A stretch of DNA of 64,000 bases. It comes from Cycas panzhihuaensis. Lineage: Eukaryota; Cycadophyta. Below the pieces are notes generated by a model. The model worked only from the letters and a program-made list of their open reading frames with translations, had not been told where the DNA came from and searched no databases. The position numbers and the translations under genes are program-made. The stretch lies in NCBI GenBank assembly GCA_023213395.1, contig CM041465.1, positions 143,227,741 to 143,291,740 on the forward strand. The letters are read 5' to 3'. Below are positions 22,460 to 33,619 of this stretch, piece after piece (the first letter of the stretch is position 1; each line of letters starts with the position of its first letter).

Positions 22460-23148
22460 TGGTAGAACTGCATCTTACTCTTAATGAAGATCCCTTAACG
22501 TAACAAGAAGCTGTAAAGCATGTAACTTAAAGAAATGCTATGAACAAAGAGTACTAATCTCTTATCAAGAATGGTACATGGGAGCTCGTTGATCTACTAC
22601 TTCGAAGAAAGGTAGTTCAAAATAAATGGGTGTTTAGAAACAACTATAGATCAGACGACACCCTTGAAAAACACAAGATGAGGTTGATAGCTAAAGGATT
22701 TACACAAAGGGAAGGCATCAACTACACTAAAGTCTTTTCACCTACAACCAAGTGGCCTATAATTAGAACTCTTGTGGCCTTGGCTACTCAACAGGGTTGG
22801 AAAATCTACCAACTCGATATTAAGATTGCGTTTCTCAATGGAGATCTTGAAGAAGAGATTTATATGGCTCAACCAGAAGGATATAAGATCAAAGGTCAAG
22901 AGCATAAGGTTTGTAGGCTCAAAAAGTCCTTGTACATCCTTAAACAAGCCCCTTGTGCTTCGTTTTCCAAGTTGTCCGAAAGAATGAGGCAACTTGGATA
23001 TGAGTACATAAGTACAAAAGCCCATAGGATTAGAGAACTTGTTTATGATGGCACAATTCAATTGGAATACTGTGCCACAGTAGATCAAGTGGTCGATATC
23101 TTTTCCAAACAATTGCAAAAGGTGAAGTTTGAACAATTCCAAAGGTAG
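22460..23148 (+). pseudogene. Cop3 RT joined in frame to the RNase H tail by an internal deletion
   Basis: The open frame from 22630 runs through the RT fingers and palm start (LIAKGFTQREGINYTKVFSP, QLDIKIAFLNGDLEEEIYM, CRLKKSLYILKQAP) to LSERMRQLGYE. It then passes directly to RIRELVYDGTIQLEYCA and VDIFSKQLQKVKFEQF, the end of RNase H. The YxDD motif and most of RNase H are missing. In the relative Cop5 the matching points are about 0.95 kb apart. The junction lies near 23000-23015 and keeps the frame for 172 codons. Confidence 0.85.
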
Positions 23149-23624
23149 CTCAGCCTTAGGGCCTCTATCTTCAACTGATCAAAGAAGATGGTAATAGGAT
23201 CACCATACTCTATTTTCTTCATGAAAATCCCTTGTGGGCACAGAAGAATAAGAGTAGGTCTCTTCTCTATCTTGTTTGTGAAAACCCCATGTGAGCATGG
23301 AAGAATAAGGGTTGTACTAGTTTTGGAAACTTGGAACCTGTGAAAACCCAAAAGGGCATAGGGGATGACCAAACGATATATGAAGACTTAGCAGATTAAG
23401 ATGCATATTTAAGCTTCTTGGGTATTAAGCTACATCAAAGAGCCACCTTAGCCATTTTGTTTTATAAAAAGGGGCTATAGATCTTAGAAAGTTCGTGGGT
23501 TTTTATTCCCCATGAGGGTTTTCACACAAAACTATCATTTAAAATTTCAATGTAATAATGAGGCTCAAATGAAGACCTCATAAAATAAATTTTCTCAAAA
23601 ATGATTCCACCATTAAGGGGGGAT
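23149..23624 (+). other. Cop3 3' untranslated region and polypurine tract
   Basis: Three or four diverged copies of a motif like GAAAACCCCATGTGAGCATG occur between 23215 and 23360, with another CCCCATGAGGGTTTTCAC near 23508. Cop5 carries the same motifs on the minus strand around 43990-44230. The PPT is AAGGGGGGAT at 23615-23624, touching the 3' LTR. Confidence 0.75.
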
Positions 23625-23933
23625 TGAAAGAGGTTAATGTATTAAGGTCATTTGTGTAGATTAATTATGTGACCTTAGGATATATTGTTAACATTAGTCT
23701 CTTAATAAAATGTACTTTATATGCATTTAGATGTAATTTTGGGTTCATGTCATTAGGCAGGAAAATCCTAATGCTAATGCTCACCCTCAATAAGAAAAGG
23801 TGAAATCTCAAGGAAGGAGTTATTATTCATTCTCACCTCCAAGCTTGCTCTCATATCTTGTTTCATTTCTTTTTCATTCTCCATTGCCATTATATGCATG
23901 TGAGTGATTTTCCCTAGATCCATCCTTGCTTCA
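23625..23933 (+). repeat. Cop3 3' LTR
   Basis: TGAAAGAGGTTAATGT to CTTGCTTCA, 309 bp, the partner of 17204-17514. Gyp1 gag sequence resumes at 23934. Confidence 0.93.
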
Positions 23934-24890
23934 GATGCTACTAATACTCCACCCAGGGATGCAGTAGAGGCCTTGCAGAAGTATTTTGAGGTAGCAGTTA
24001 GTTAACCCACTCAAGGTGGATACATTAATATCTCTTTACTTTGACTTCAACTTCTACTCTAATCCCACCACCCACCTCCTTGAACATTGCCATGTCCTCT
24101 CTCCAAGAGGGTACATCTAAACCAAGGGTCATAGGTACCCCTTCAAATGAGGAAGAACCATAAGGTATATAAATTATCCATGTTACGACAAGAATTCCTC
24201 CTCTCTAAATGATAAGATATCCCACCTCTTTCTTCTACCATACCTCTGTGCCCTCACTTTCCAAGGCAAGGAAGCTTGTCCCCTACTTATCTGTGCCTAC
24301 ATTAAATAGATCCATCTTTATATATTCCCCCTAGGGTATACATTGTAACCTTAGGGGCATGGGGGTTTAAACCCCATTCCTACCTATGGGCTGGAATCCC
24401 TTTACCCCTATGGGATCACCCCTCCTATTAGAGGACCCTTTGAGCAAAATTTTCTACCCCATCCTACATCTCAAAATCCCTACTCTATGCCATAAGTAGG
24501 GCCCTCTTAAAGGGGACTTGTACCCCCTCATATTCTACCCTATTATGCCCCCATTCCTTTAGGGGCATAAGCCCATATCCCACCCACTTACATGGCATGT
24601 CCCCGAGGTGGATCGAGGCCCCCTCACCCACCTCCCTATGTGACATACTTTTATTCAGGACCTAGTCCTCCTTACCAATTGAGAGGAGCCCCATATGCCC
24701 CTTCCTCTTATATCTTTTATTAGTAGGGATATACTCCTTATCCATCCCCTTTATATTCACCATATGGAAAAGTGGTATGCTTACTTCATACCCACTAATT
24801 CCCTAACTAATCCACTAACCCAACTAGGGGTATGCCCCTTCTTCGATTATCAATTGACCCCACTATTCGTAGAGGCACTGTGAACTAACT
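23934..24890 (+). pseudogene. Gyp1 gag, Pro/Tyr-rich N-terminal region
   Basis: Begins in frame with DAVEALQKYFEVAVS and is then dominated by Pro, Tyr and Ser codons (GAPYAPSSY, PYPSPLYSPYG near 24735). Such a region precedes the conserved gag core in some gypsy elements. There are many stops and the reading frame changes. The start is upstream of Cop3. Confidence 0.55.
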
Positions 24891-25760
24891 TGCCTCTTCA
24901 TCTACTTAAAGTACTATAATTTGATGGCACTTCTTCCTAAGACCCCATAGACCATGTCAGGGCTTTTTCCATGGCATGTATAGATTACTTAGCATATGAT
25001 CATATTTTAATGAAATTATTCCTCATGTCACTTCAAGAGGGTGCGCTAAAATGGTTTTATCCTCTTCATACCCATTCTATTTCCAAATTTCAATAATTAG
25101 TTGATGCTTTCGTCAACTATTTTAATGCATCTCAACCTTTTTAAAGTGAGGTTAAGGCCCTACTTTTGCTAAAAAAAGGTCATGAGGAATTGAACTGTGA
25201 CTTTGTCTGATAGTTCCATGACCTCCTCCACTCTTCCAAGGCTAAGTTGCCAAAAGACTTGAAGAGGGATATCTTTGTTAATGCCTTGTGTCTTGAAGTA
25301 CACATAAATATCCTCAAAATATGAGCAACTATATGTGAATATGCCATTACCAAGTGCTTAGCATTAGAATCAATTAAGATTTAGGTAGGTCTCGAAAGGA
25401 TTCTCAAACACACATAATGCCATAAGGCACTACCTCCTCTGCATGATTAAAAGGGACCCAAATAAACCTCTAGGCCTTCTATTAGTACAACTAACAAAAC
25501 CCTAGTCCCTCTCACTTTTGTCATTTGCTCTTTTTAGTAGATGATAAAGGACCTAAAGTTATAATTAGCTTAACCTATGAATGAGCCACCCACTCCTCAA
25601 CAAAGATATTAGGTTCATTAAATTGCCTAGACCCTGTCTTCCAAAAATGAAGGTACCTAATCTTCTCAAGGGAAGAGGATAAGACCTCCTCTTGAAAAGT
25701 AGTGCTTAGTCCATGGTGAGTGCATGCATGATAATTTGCAGTGTTAGACCCGACACCCTA
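24891..25760 (+). pseudogene. Gyp1 gag core and zinc knuckle
   Basis: Matches the retrotransposon gag core in order: FDGTSS.DPIDHVRAFSMAC, LMKLFLMSLQEGALKWFYPL, and LVDAFVNYFNASQPF near 25095. Then KLPKDLKRDIFVNAL follows. A C-x2-H-x4-H-x4-C knuckle (CLVHGECMHDNLQC) lies at 25703-25744. Stops are frequent. Gag packages the RNA. Confidence 0.75.
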
Positions 25761-26483
25761 AACTTGCACTACCATGTAACCCCCCATCCTAAGGCACTTC
25801 CAAACCTAATTTAGAGTATCTAGTCCACTAAGATTCATTCCCTAACCATAAGGAACAAGATCAAGGGGCACAACAACAAAATAGGTGAATAAGGAATATG
25901 AGGGGAGTTGCTCCTCCTCCTCTTCCCCTATCAAACCAATCCAAGAGCAAATAACCTACTGATACTTCATCACCTCTGAGCCTGATGGCTTAACATGTAA
26001 CATCCTCTCATCCCAAAAATAAGAGTAAGAGGATCATTCAATTTCTTGAGACCACTTAAGTGTCCCCAATTACATAGTCTCAAGCTACAAAGGAGGCTGG
26101 CAAGGCCTTTTCTTCATAATAATAATTTATAAAAATCCTCAAATAGAGATTCCCATGATATTGAAGACCATACCCATGGACTCGAGGCGATATGATTTTA
26201 GGCATGTTATTCCCCAACCTATGAGAAAAGGGAGGGCATTCTTGATAATTAAAGAACTCCATATGATTTCTATAGGAATGTCCATGATGGATATCCTCAA
26301 GAGTTATCTTAATCAGAGAGCCCTAATTTTAGAGGCCTTAGGGTGCAATGATACACCCATTTATACCATGGGTACTTCTTCATCACAAGGGTCCACTCTC
26401 ATAACATTTAACCCCCTTATGACTTCCCATCGACTAAGGATAGGTAGTTCCATTAGTACTATCCTTTCACAATTATAATTAAG
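25761..26483 (+). pseudogene. Gyp1 gag-protease spacer
   Basis: Low-complexity coding remnants with many stops. An open frame at 26155-26478 reads VIPQPMRKGRAFLIIKEL and SYLNQRALILEALG and runs into the protease, so it is probably still part of the polyprotein. Confidence 0.45.
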
Positions 26484-26772
26484 ATGCCTAAATTTGCCCT
26501 GAAGAGGATTGTTATAGATAATAGTTCCTCAATCAATGCTATGCTAGTGTGTATGTTGGAAACGTTGGGCATAGAGGCTCTAAAGCCTATCCCTTGGAGA
26601 TGCTAAGGGTATGACAAGAGTAAGAAGGTACCTCTGGGGATGGTGGCCCTCCATCTTAGGCTCAAAGATGAAACCATGCGAATGGACATCATTGTCTTAG
26701 ACATTGATGTCAACTATAACCTCTTATTAAGTCAACCTTAGCTTCACCAAATGGAAGCAATTTTCTCTTCAT
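26484..26772 (+). pseudogene. Gyp1 aspartic protease
   Basis: Reads MPKFALKRIVIDNSSSINAML, so the catalytic Asp is followed by N-S-S-S where gypsy Tat/Athila proteases have G-(G/S)-S. SKKVPLGMVALHLRL and VNYNLLLSQP follow, the usual second half of this fold. One stop replaces Trp in the QPWLH block (TAG at about 26740). It would cleave the polyprotein. Confidence 0.75.
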
Positions 26773-28150
26773 GATAAGGCCAACTTAAATTTATCCACCA
26801 AGAGAAAATTAAATTTGTTACTTGAGAGGCACCACCTATGTGCCCATCTCACCAACCATGCAAAGCAATTTTTAGAGTTGTAGATGGGGAGGAAGATCCT
26901 TTCAATCCATCTATTGCAGGGTTCTTTAAGGACAAAGTACCCTATGAAGGGGAAGGAGTTCCTCCCACTTAACTGAATCTTATACACTTCACTCCCATTG
27001 AGGTTGGGAGCTATGACTATCTAGGCATTCTTAGTAATAAGGAGACTAATAATGGGTATAAGGAACCACCACATCAAGTTTCTTTTCTTAATGTTACAAG
27101 AAGGGAATTGTCACAAATTGACACCTCTTAATTATCGCTAATTGATACCCCTCCTCCATTTGGCCTAAATCCATATGCATCAAACATTTACCCATTACAA
27201 TCACTCACTTCCCCTCCAAGATAGGAATCCCTTTACCTTAGAGCATGGATGTCTTGCCATTCATCCCAAATCATACATAATAGGCATCCCAATTAAGCAA
27301 ATCCTATTTCTCTTGAAGTTGTGCTTAGGGGGCATCCCCCTTTTCCTTTGATCTAAGCTACATTCTAAGGGAGGCTCCCCTAGGGCGTAGATGATGGATC
27401 TTCAGGATATGAGTTAAACTTCCCTTTAATCCTACCACACTTGCCACACACCATTAACTTACTTAAGTATATGGGAAACTAATTGGCACACAAGACCTCA
27501 TCCAAAGGACCTAGCCAATCCTTGTTAGCATGTGACAATGAAAAATATTTAAAATTCATCTCCTCTCATGATGAGTCCATCATCTATAACCCTAAACCCC
27601 TTTGACATTATTTAGCCTAAAAAAAGAGAAGGCCTATCATAAGAGTGTGCTCTAACTCATTAGAGATGTCACCTTATTATGTAGATTGGTCATTTGATCA
27701 CTATCAACCTATTACACCTTTATAAACTCTTACTAGTAAGAGTGTCTATGGGATAGATTGCTTTGAGAACGATGAGGCCTTATTAGAACATCTAATAGGG
27801 TCCTCATCTAACTTACCTTTCAATCAATATAAGTTGGGATTTCTAAAGTTCTTAGCCATCAACTCTTTCTTAGCTGATCCTAACAAAGTAATCGTCCCAC
27901 CTAATTTACCTATTGACTAAGCTCCCCTTTACTTTGAAGAAGGGAATGTCTTGTGTATGGGGGCAATCAAGGATGTTGTCCTTGCCCTTGATAAGATCAT
28001 CAATATTGGTATCAAATACTTGCCTTAGGAGGTTAATAAGTACATGAAAATCTTTCATGAGTTTCGTGATGTGTTTGTGTGGGACTACTCTTACATGAAG
28101 GACATTGACCCTAACATTATCACCTATAATCTTTTGATAGTTCCAGATGC
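26773..28150 (+). pseudogene. Gyp1 protease-RT linker, degraded
   Basis: No domain can be placed firmly. Short gypsy-like stretches appear on the plus strand (YEGEGVPPT near 26945; VFVWDYSYMKDIDPNIITYNLLI near 28075, the region just before RT). The minus-strand open frames at 26769 and 27906 are shadows. Confidence 0.5.
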
Positions 28151-29420
28151 TCAACTTATCCAACAAAAATAGCATCCATTACACCATAAATTATTGGCCA
28201 TGGTCAATATGGAAGTAGAGAAGCTACATAATATGGGTCTCATCACTTCTATCAACTACCTGAAGTGGGTGTCCAACATAGTCTCAGTTGCCAAAAAGAA
28301 TGGGACCATTCAGATTTGTATTGACTTTAGGGATATAAACAAGGCATGTCTCAAAGACAACTTCCTATTATCATTTATTGATTAAATTATTGATTGCATA
28401 GTAGGGTTCAAGGTAATGTCCTTAATAGATGGCTTCTTTGGATATAATTAGATTTAAATATCCCCCAAGGATCACCGCAAAATGGCATTTTACCACTCCT
28501 TGTAGAACATTTGTATTTAAAGTAATACCCTTTAGTTTAAAGAATACTAGGGAAACTTATTAGAGGGCCATGTAGTGTAGCTTTTATGAACTCATTAATA
28601 AGATTCTTAGGGTCTTTATGGATGACCTAATAGGGCTTTCCTATAAGAGGGATGATCATCCTATAGGCCTAAGGAAGATTTTCACTAGGTGTCATAAATA
28701 CCATGTTAGCATAAATCTGCTTAAATACATCTTTCCAGTGATAGCTAGAAAATTTTTAGGATTTATCATGTCACAAGAAGGAATCAAGGTTAAACTAAAT
28801 AAGTCCAAAGGCATAATTAAGATACCACCCCTTAAGATACAATGATAAATCTAGTCATTTTTGGGGTAATTAGGTTTCTTACGATGCTTTTTGGCAGATT
28901 TTGCTATCAATGTAAAACCACTAACCAACTTACTTAAAACGAGGATCCCATTCATTTGGATTGTTATAGCCCAAGTGGCCTTTCAGGAGCTTAAGAAAGC
29001 TCTCATTTCATCCCTCATTTTGTCCCCTCATTTATTTGATCATCTCTTTATCCTCTATACCTCAGCAGCTGATGAATCTATTGGTGCCATATTGGCCAAA
29101 GAAGATGACTCTAAGGTCCAAAGAGCCATCTACTTTATAAGTCATACTCTTATGATAGCTAAGATAAACTATCCCCCAACAAATAAGGAATGCCTAGTAT
29201 TGGTGTTTACCATGAAGAAGCTACAACATTACCTCCTTGGTAATACTACACATATTGTAGTTCAATTAGACTAGTTGTGTTATTTAATGACCCAGTATAA
29301 CTTGATAGGGAGAATGGGAAAATAGGCTATTCTATTCACAGATTATGACTTGAAGGTCATTAATTACAAATCAAAAATGGGTATGGTCATGGTAGAGTAA
29401 CTCGCTAACACCCCCCTCCT
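28151..29420 (+). pseudogene. Gyp1 reverse transcriptase and RNase H
   Basis: RT blocks in order: VEKLHNMGLITSINY, WVSNIVSVAKKNGTIQICIDFRDINKA (28266-28346), MSLIDGFFGYN, the catalytic FMDD at 28615-28626 intact, and FLGFIMSQEGIKV. RNase H follows: AFQELKKALISS, then the tether PHLFDHLFILYTSAADESIGAIL and KINYPPTNKECLVLVFTMKKLQHYLLG up to 29274. Stops occur through the RT palm and at 29272. Wholly typical of Ty3/gypsy. Confidence 0.87.
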
Positions 29421-30775
29421 TAATTTTTTCAATACCCTAATTGGCAACTCCTTACTTGATGAACCTGTCTCAGCTCTCCAACAGACTGATGGGCATCACC
29501 TGGATAAGAGCAAGTGGTATGGTGATATTGTGATTTATTTAACTCAATAAAAGTACCCCACAGATGCTAGTGACAAAGTCTAATAATACATAAGGACCAC
29601 TGCATGGCAATACTTCCTTATTGAGGAAGTATTGTACAAGTGATCATTTGATGGCATCCTCCTTTGTTGTATTAATTTGAAGGAAACTAATCAAGTCCTT
29701 TATGAATCCCATGATAGAATTTTTTATGGACATTTTGGAGGCCAGTTCATGGCCTAATAAATCATATGCATGGTATTTTAATGGCCAACTCTTTTTAAAG
29801 ATGCCCATGTATCTGCTCAACATTATTTCATATGCCAAGAACATACCGACATGATCCACCAACCTTTCAAGGCATTGCACATGACAATATCACCGTGGCC
29901 ATTCTCCCAATGGGGTCTTCATCTCATTAGGGTCATAAATCCCTCATCCTTGGACCAACACAAATTAATTCTCATAGCCATAGAATACTTCACTAAATGG
30001 GTAAAGGCTATCTATTAATAATCTACAATGGGCAAAATAGTCATCACTTTTATCTTTCAATATAGTATTTATCTATTTAGAGTCCCTGGTGTCCTTATTA
30101 TAGATAATGGAACTCCTTTTTGCAATAAATATATGGATGAGCTTTATGAGAGATTTAAAATCTCTCATAAAACTTTGTCTCCTTATTATCGCCAGGCCAA
30201 TGGCTAGATCAAGACTTTTGACAAGACTTTGATTAATATTCTTAAGAACATTATTTTCCAATCCCAACGAGATTATCACCTTTAACTCCACTTAGACTTA
30301 TGGGCTTATTGCATGTATATTAGGATGGCCATAGGTATGATGTTGTTTTCCTTGGTCTATAGATCAAAAGTAGTGCTACCTCTTGAAGTTGAAATTCCTT
30401 CCTTAAAGGTTTCCCTTAAGGAATTTGTAGACAAAGAGTGGTGACACCAAGCCCATCTTCTTGATCTAGAAGTATTAGATGAAAAATGCCTTACTATATA
30501 CCAAGACAATGTTGTATCTATGGCTAAAGCCCAAAAGACATATGAAAAATAGCTACAATTGTGACCTCTAGTCCCTGGGGACCAAGTCCTTAAATTATAA
30601 TATCTATATAACTACCTTTTTAAATTTGGCCCCAAGTGGGTAGGCTCTTTTGTGGTAATTGAAACTCTTAATAATGGCATGTACCAACTACATTATAAGG
30701 TCTCAAATTCAAAAAGGTTATCAATGGGTAATTCCTTAAGAGGTTTTATAGTTGAGCTCTCGACCCTCAAATGAC
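29421..30775 (+). pseudogene. Gyp1 integrase
   Basis: GHFGGQFMA and the following His/Cys positions form the N-terminal zinc site (29728 onward). The catalytic core has AIEYFTKWVKA (usual Asp-containing block, here Glu), VLIIDNGTPFCNKYM (second Asp near 30103) and LSPYYRQANG.IK, where the catalytic Glu region has Lys. The C-terminal part (LVPGDQVLKL, FKFGPKWVGSFVV, then a tail ending near 30775) is typical of gypsy integrases. No chromodomain is visible, which also fits the Tat group. Confidence 0.85.
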
Positions 30776-31689
30776 CTAAATTGCTATTGTGCTCTGATAC
30801 AAGCCTAAACTACTACTCGATCTAAAATGAGCATAAACTACCCCTATCAATGAGGCTAAGCATCCTCGTAAAGGGGCACAATACTGAAGTATTCCTATTC
30901 CTTTTCTCACTCTAAAATGAGTCTAAACTATCCCCACCTTGGATGTTGTCACCTAAAAGGTATCTTACCAAGGTCATCTCCTACCATTCCTAGATGGTGA
31001 TGCAATTATCTCCATAATGGGGTATGGGACCCCTCCATGAGTATAAATTAGTGGTTAATCATGTGATGTCATTTCATGTGGATAGTATATGTGTGCTTTG
31101 TGTATGAGCTATGATGTCATACATAAGACAGATATCAACCTAAACATGCATAGATAAAGCACATATATACATGAGAATGATAAAATGTATAAAGATATAT
31201 GCACACAACTAGTACACAAAGGATACAAAATAATGATGGGTTATGAATGTGCTCCCCACATATATGTATATATTTAACAAAAGAGTACAAAGTGGATAAG
31301 CGATACAACATCCTATGAGGAAGTTAGGATCCTTATAGGTGTGTACAATCATATATATAAACTCTATATCCCTAGAGGCCTAAATTTCCTCTATAAAATA
31401 TAAAATGCAACCATTCCCTATGCCCTCAAGAGGTCTCATCCGCTGGAGATTGTCTCCTCTGCTCTGGGGGGGGGGGGGGTCTAAGTACCCCCTAAGCTCA
31501 TCCTCAACTACTGTAATAGCCTAAGCTCACTCTCCTCATCCTATGAGTGACCCTCCTCTCTCTAACATCATTATGTTATTTCTATTGTATGAGTCATCGA
31601 CAAGTAGACTATCATCTACTCCACCAGTTGGTCATACCTAGACTGGAGCTAATCCCTCTCCTCTTAGATATCATGAAGATACATCTCAA
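30776..31689. other. Gyp1 3' spacer, first part; 14-G run
   Basis: Between the end of pol and the antisense frame there is non-coding sequence, including a run of 14 G at 31466-31479. Several near-repeats of TAAAATGAGYMTAAACTA occur at about 30820-30920. I see no gene here. Confidence 0.6.
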
Positions 31690-33010
31690 GTATAGAAATC
31701 TATACCTCTGTGATAGGAGCCATCTATATTGGTGCTTTTATAACTAGAGGAAAAATCCTTGTGCCTTGTGCCTCCAAGTCCCTCACCTGGGCCTACAACT
31801 AGTCTCTCTCTATCTAGAGTTAGCCCCTCTTGGCTTGGACCTAGTCCTAGTCCAACTATAGCTTGTGAACCTCTATAGCCCACATGTCTCTTGCCCTTAA
31901 TAAAGGAGCAAATGTTGCTATATGAGGGTGCACTTATATTAGCTCCCCACTATCTACTATGGGAAGTTGGCCCTTTTACATGCACTATAGGAAATAACTT
32001 GGTGATAAGCCTACTAACAAGCTCTACCACAATACCCTCTCCTACTAATCAACAAGTTTGGATGTTAGTAATAAATCTATAGAAACTCAATAATCAAATG
32101 ATGGGTGCAATTAAAATAGGATTAAATCAAAAGGCAAAGGGTAATACCCCTCTAAGAAACATCCTCTAGAGCTGGTGTAGCCTATTGGCCTCCTCCTTGA
32201 CCTACCTCCATAATGGCATCATGTGTATCCTTATCTTTAGTAGCCTCTACCTCCTCATCATCCCCTTTGGTAGTCTCATCTCCCTCTCCCTCCTCCTCCC
32301 TGGCCTCTACTACCTACCCTATTGTGCCTCTATCTCCCTCCTCATTACTATCCTAGTGGACACCTTAGTAGGAATACCTCACATAGTCATCAAGGGTTAG
32401 TAGCTCTAGGGAAGTTGCATCTACTAACTAACAAACACACTCCAACTCTTCCAAACTACAAAACCATGATGACCACCTATAAATAAGTGGCACACTTGAT
32501 GTGACTAGTTATGGCCCTTCTATAGGCCCCACTCTATAAAAGTGATCAAAGATCTAACACTGTAAAACAGAGTAATAAAAGCATCCACCATGCCCTATTT
32601 TTTGGACATGGTCCAACTAGGCCTACATATTAGCCACTATAAGGGCTACCTAGTCCAACCTCTCCCTATCCTCGTATCAATGTATGGTGCCTATCCAACC
32701 TCAAGGCATGTTACGATAGTTCTATCATCAAGATATCTAGAATAAAATAGTAAATGTAATGAGCTTCCTCATACGAGGAATGGTCATTGTCATGATCCTC
32801 CTCACCTTTCTTACTTTCTAATCCCAGTGCCCCCTACCATATAAATACCTCATAGCTACCTAATGGGAATCCTAAGTACTAGGAAAAACCCCCAGATCAA
32901 GTGGTGATCCTCTCATTGATAGGCCTAGGATCCTCCTGATATCACTAGTAGTGATCGTTAAAACCCCTACCATTGGTAGGTAAAAAACCTACCTCCTGTT
33001 ATCCTAGTAT
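31690..33010 (-). pseudogene. Gyp1 antisense accessory frame resembling a plant mobile domain
   Basis: On the minus strand, 33005-32880 reads VGVLTITTSDIRRILGLSMRG, and 32640-32520 reads LDHVQKIGHGGCFYYSVLQC, a stop for Trp, then IFDHFYRVGPI. Plant mobile domains (PMD, in MAIN/MAIL proteins and some transposons) have the same two landmarks: a Dv-x-x-LLGLP-x-x-G block and a GG...LLQ-W-I-x-x-HF block. A charged tail follows (DETTKGDDEEVEATKD near 32260), then weaker sequence to 31690. Several stops break it. Antisense extra frames between pol and the 3' LTR, some with PMD, are known from Tat-group elements. It could also be a captured host gene. Confidence 0.6.
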
Positions 33011-33325
33011 GATATAATGTTTATAAGGAGGGCCTAATATGACATATACTAATGTATTGTGATGACCCTTAGTATCCCACACCTCTACAACACCTCTTAA
33101 TCTCATGTTATCATTAGATCTATTAGGCCCAATATGGGCATCCTAATATTTTTGCAATTATCGATTATGATAGCAACCTAAAAGCACACACAAAAAAGTT
33201 GCATGAATAAATCATCAAAGCCTAAGGCCTACCTCTCAATGACTAATAATTTAAATAGTAATAATAATAATAATAAATCTTATAGATATTTTAAAAGAAA
33301 AATATTTTTTTTTAAACCATATCTA
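33011..33325. other. Gyp1 3' spacer, second part
   Basis: AT-rich, with an (AAT)n stretch at about 33257-33276. No coding seen. It ends at the Cop4 LTR, preceded by ATCTA (33321-33325). Confidence 0.6.
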
Positions 33326-33619
33326 TGAAGGCATTAGAGATTAGAGAAGAACGAAATTACAAAGCCATATCAAATAAATTCAAAATATTAACAATATTTC
33401 TATAAATAAGAGGCAGTGTTAAATAACACCTTCAGGTCGTGAGGCCTAATATAAATAGACAAGACATTGGGAAAAGCATAATGTCTACCATCTTTGGTGT
33501 TAATAAACACCATTAAAATATTATACATAGGTCTGCTAGGGTGGGATAAAGTCAGCTCCATACCACCCAATGTTGAGACACCTTTTCACAATTTAAATAA
33601 ATGAACATTATCCCAACAT
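33326..33619 (-). repeat. Cop4 3' LTR
   Basis: TGAAGGCATTAG to TATCCCAACA on the plus strand; on the minus strand it starts TGTTGGGATAATG right after the end of pol. About 294 bp. Inferred from TG...CA ends only, since the partner is missing. Confidence 0.65.

Larger units (their letters stand above)
17204..23933 (+). mobile_element. Cop3: copia retrotransposon inside Gyp1 gag
   Basis: LTRs at 17204-17514 and 23625-23933, a PBS right after the first and a PPT right before the second give a complete structure of 6.73 kb. Gag, protease, integrase and a deleted RT/RNase H follow a leader of about 1.95 kb. The flanks GAGCC (17199-17203) and GATGC (23934-23938) agree at only some bases, so the target duplication is decayed or lost. 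It is the same lineage as Cop5 at 43594, with clear similarity in gag, protease and leader. Confidence 0.9.

Noticed and set aside
17199-23938. A target duplication for Cop3
   Set aside because: GAGCC and GATGC agree at only some positions, so I do not claim it, although the LTR, PBS and PPT structure is sound.
32185-32400. Plus-strand frame that looks like a membrane protein (Leu, Ser, Tyr rich)
   Set aside because: It is the shadow of the acidic tail of the antisense accessory frame; Glu/Asp codons read as Leu/Ser/Ile on the other strand.
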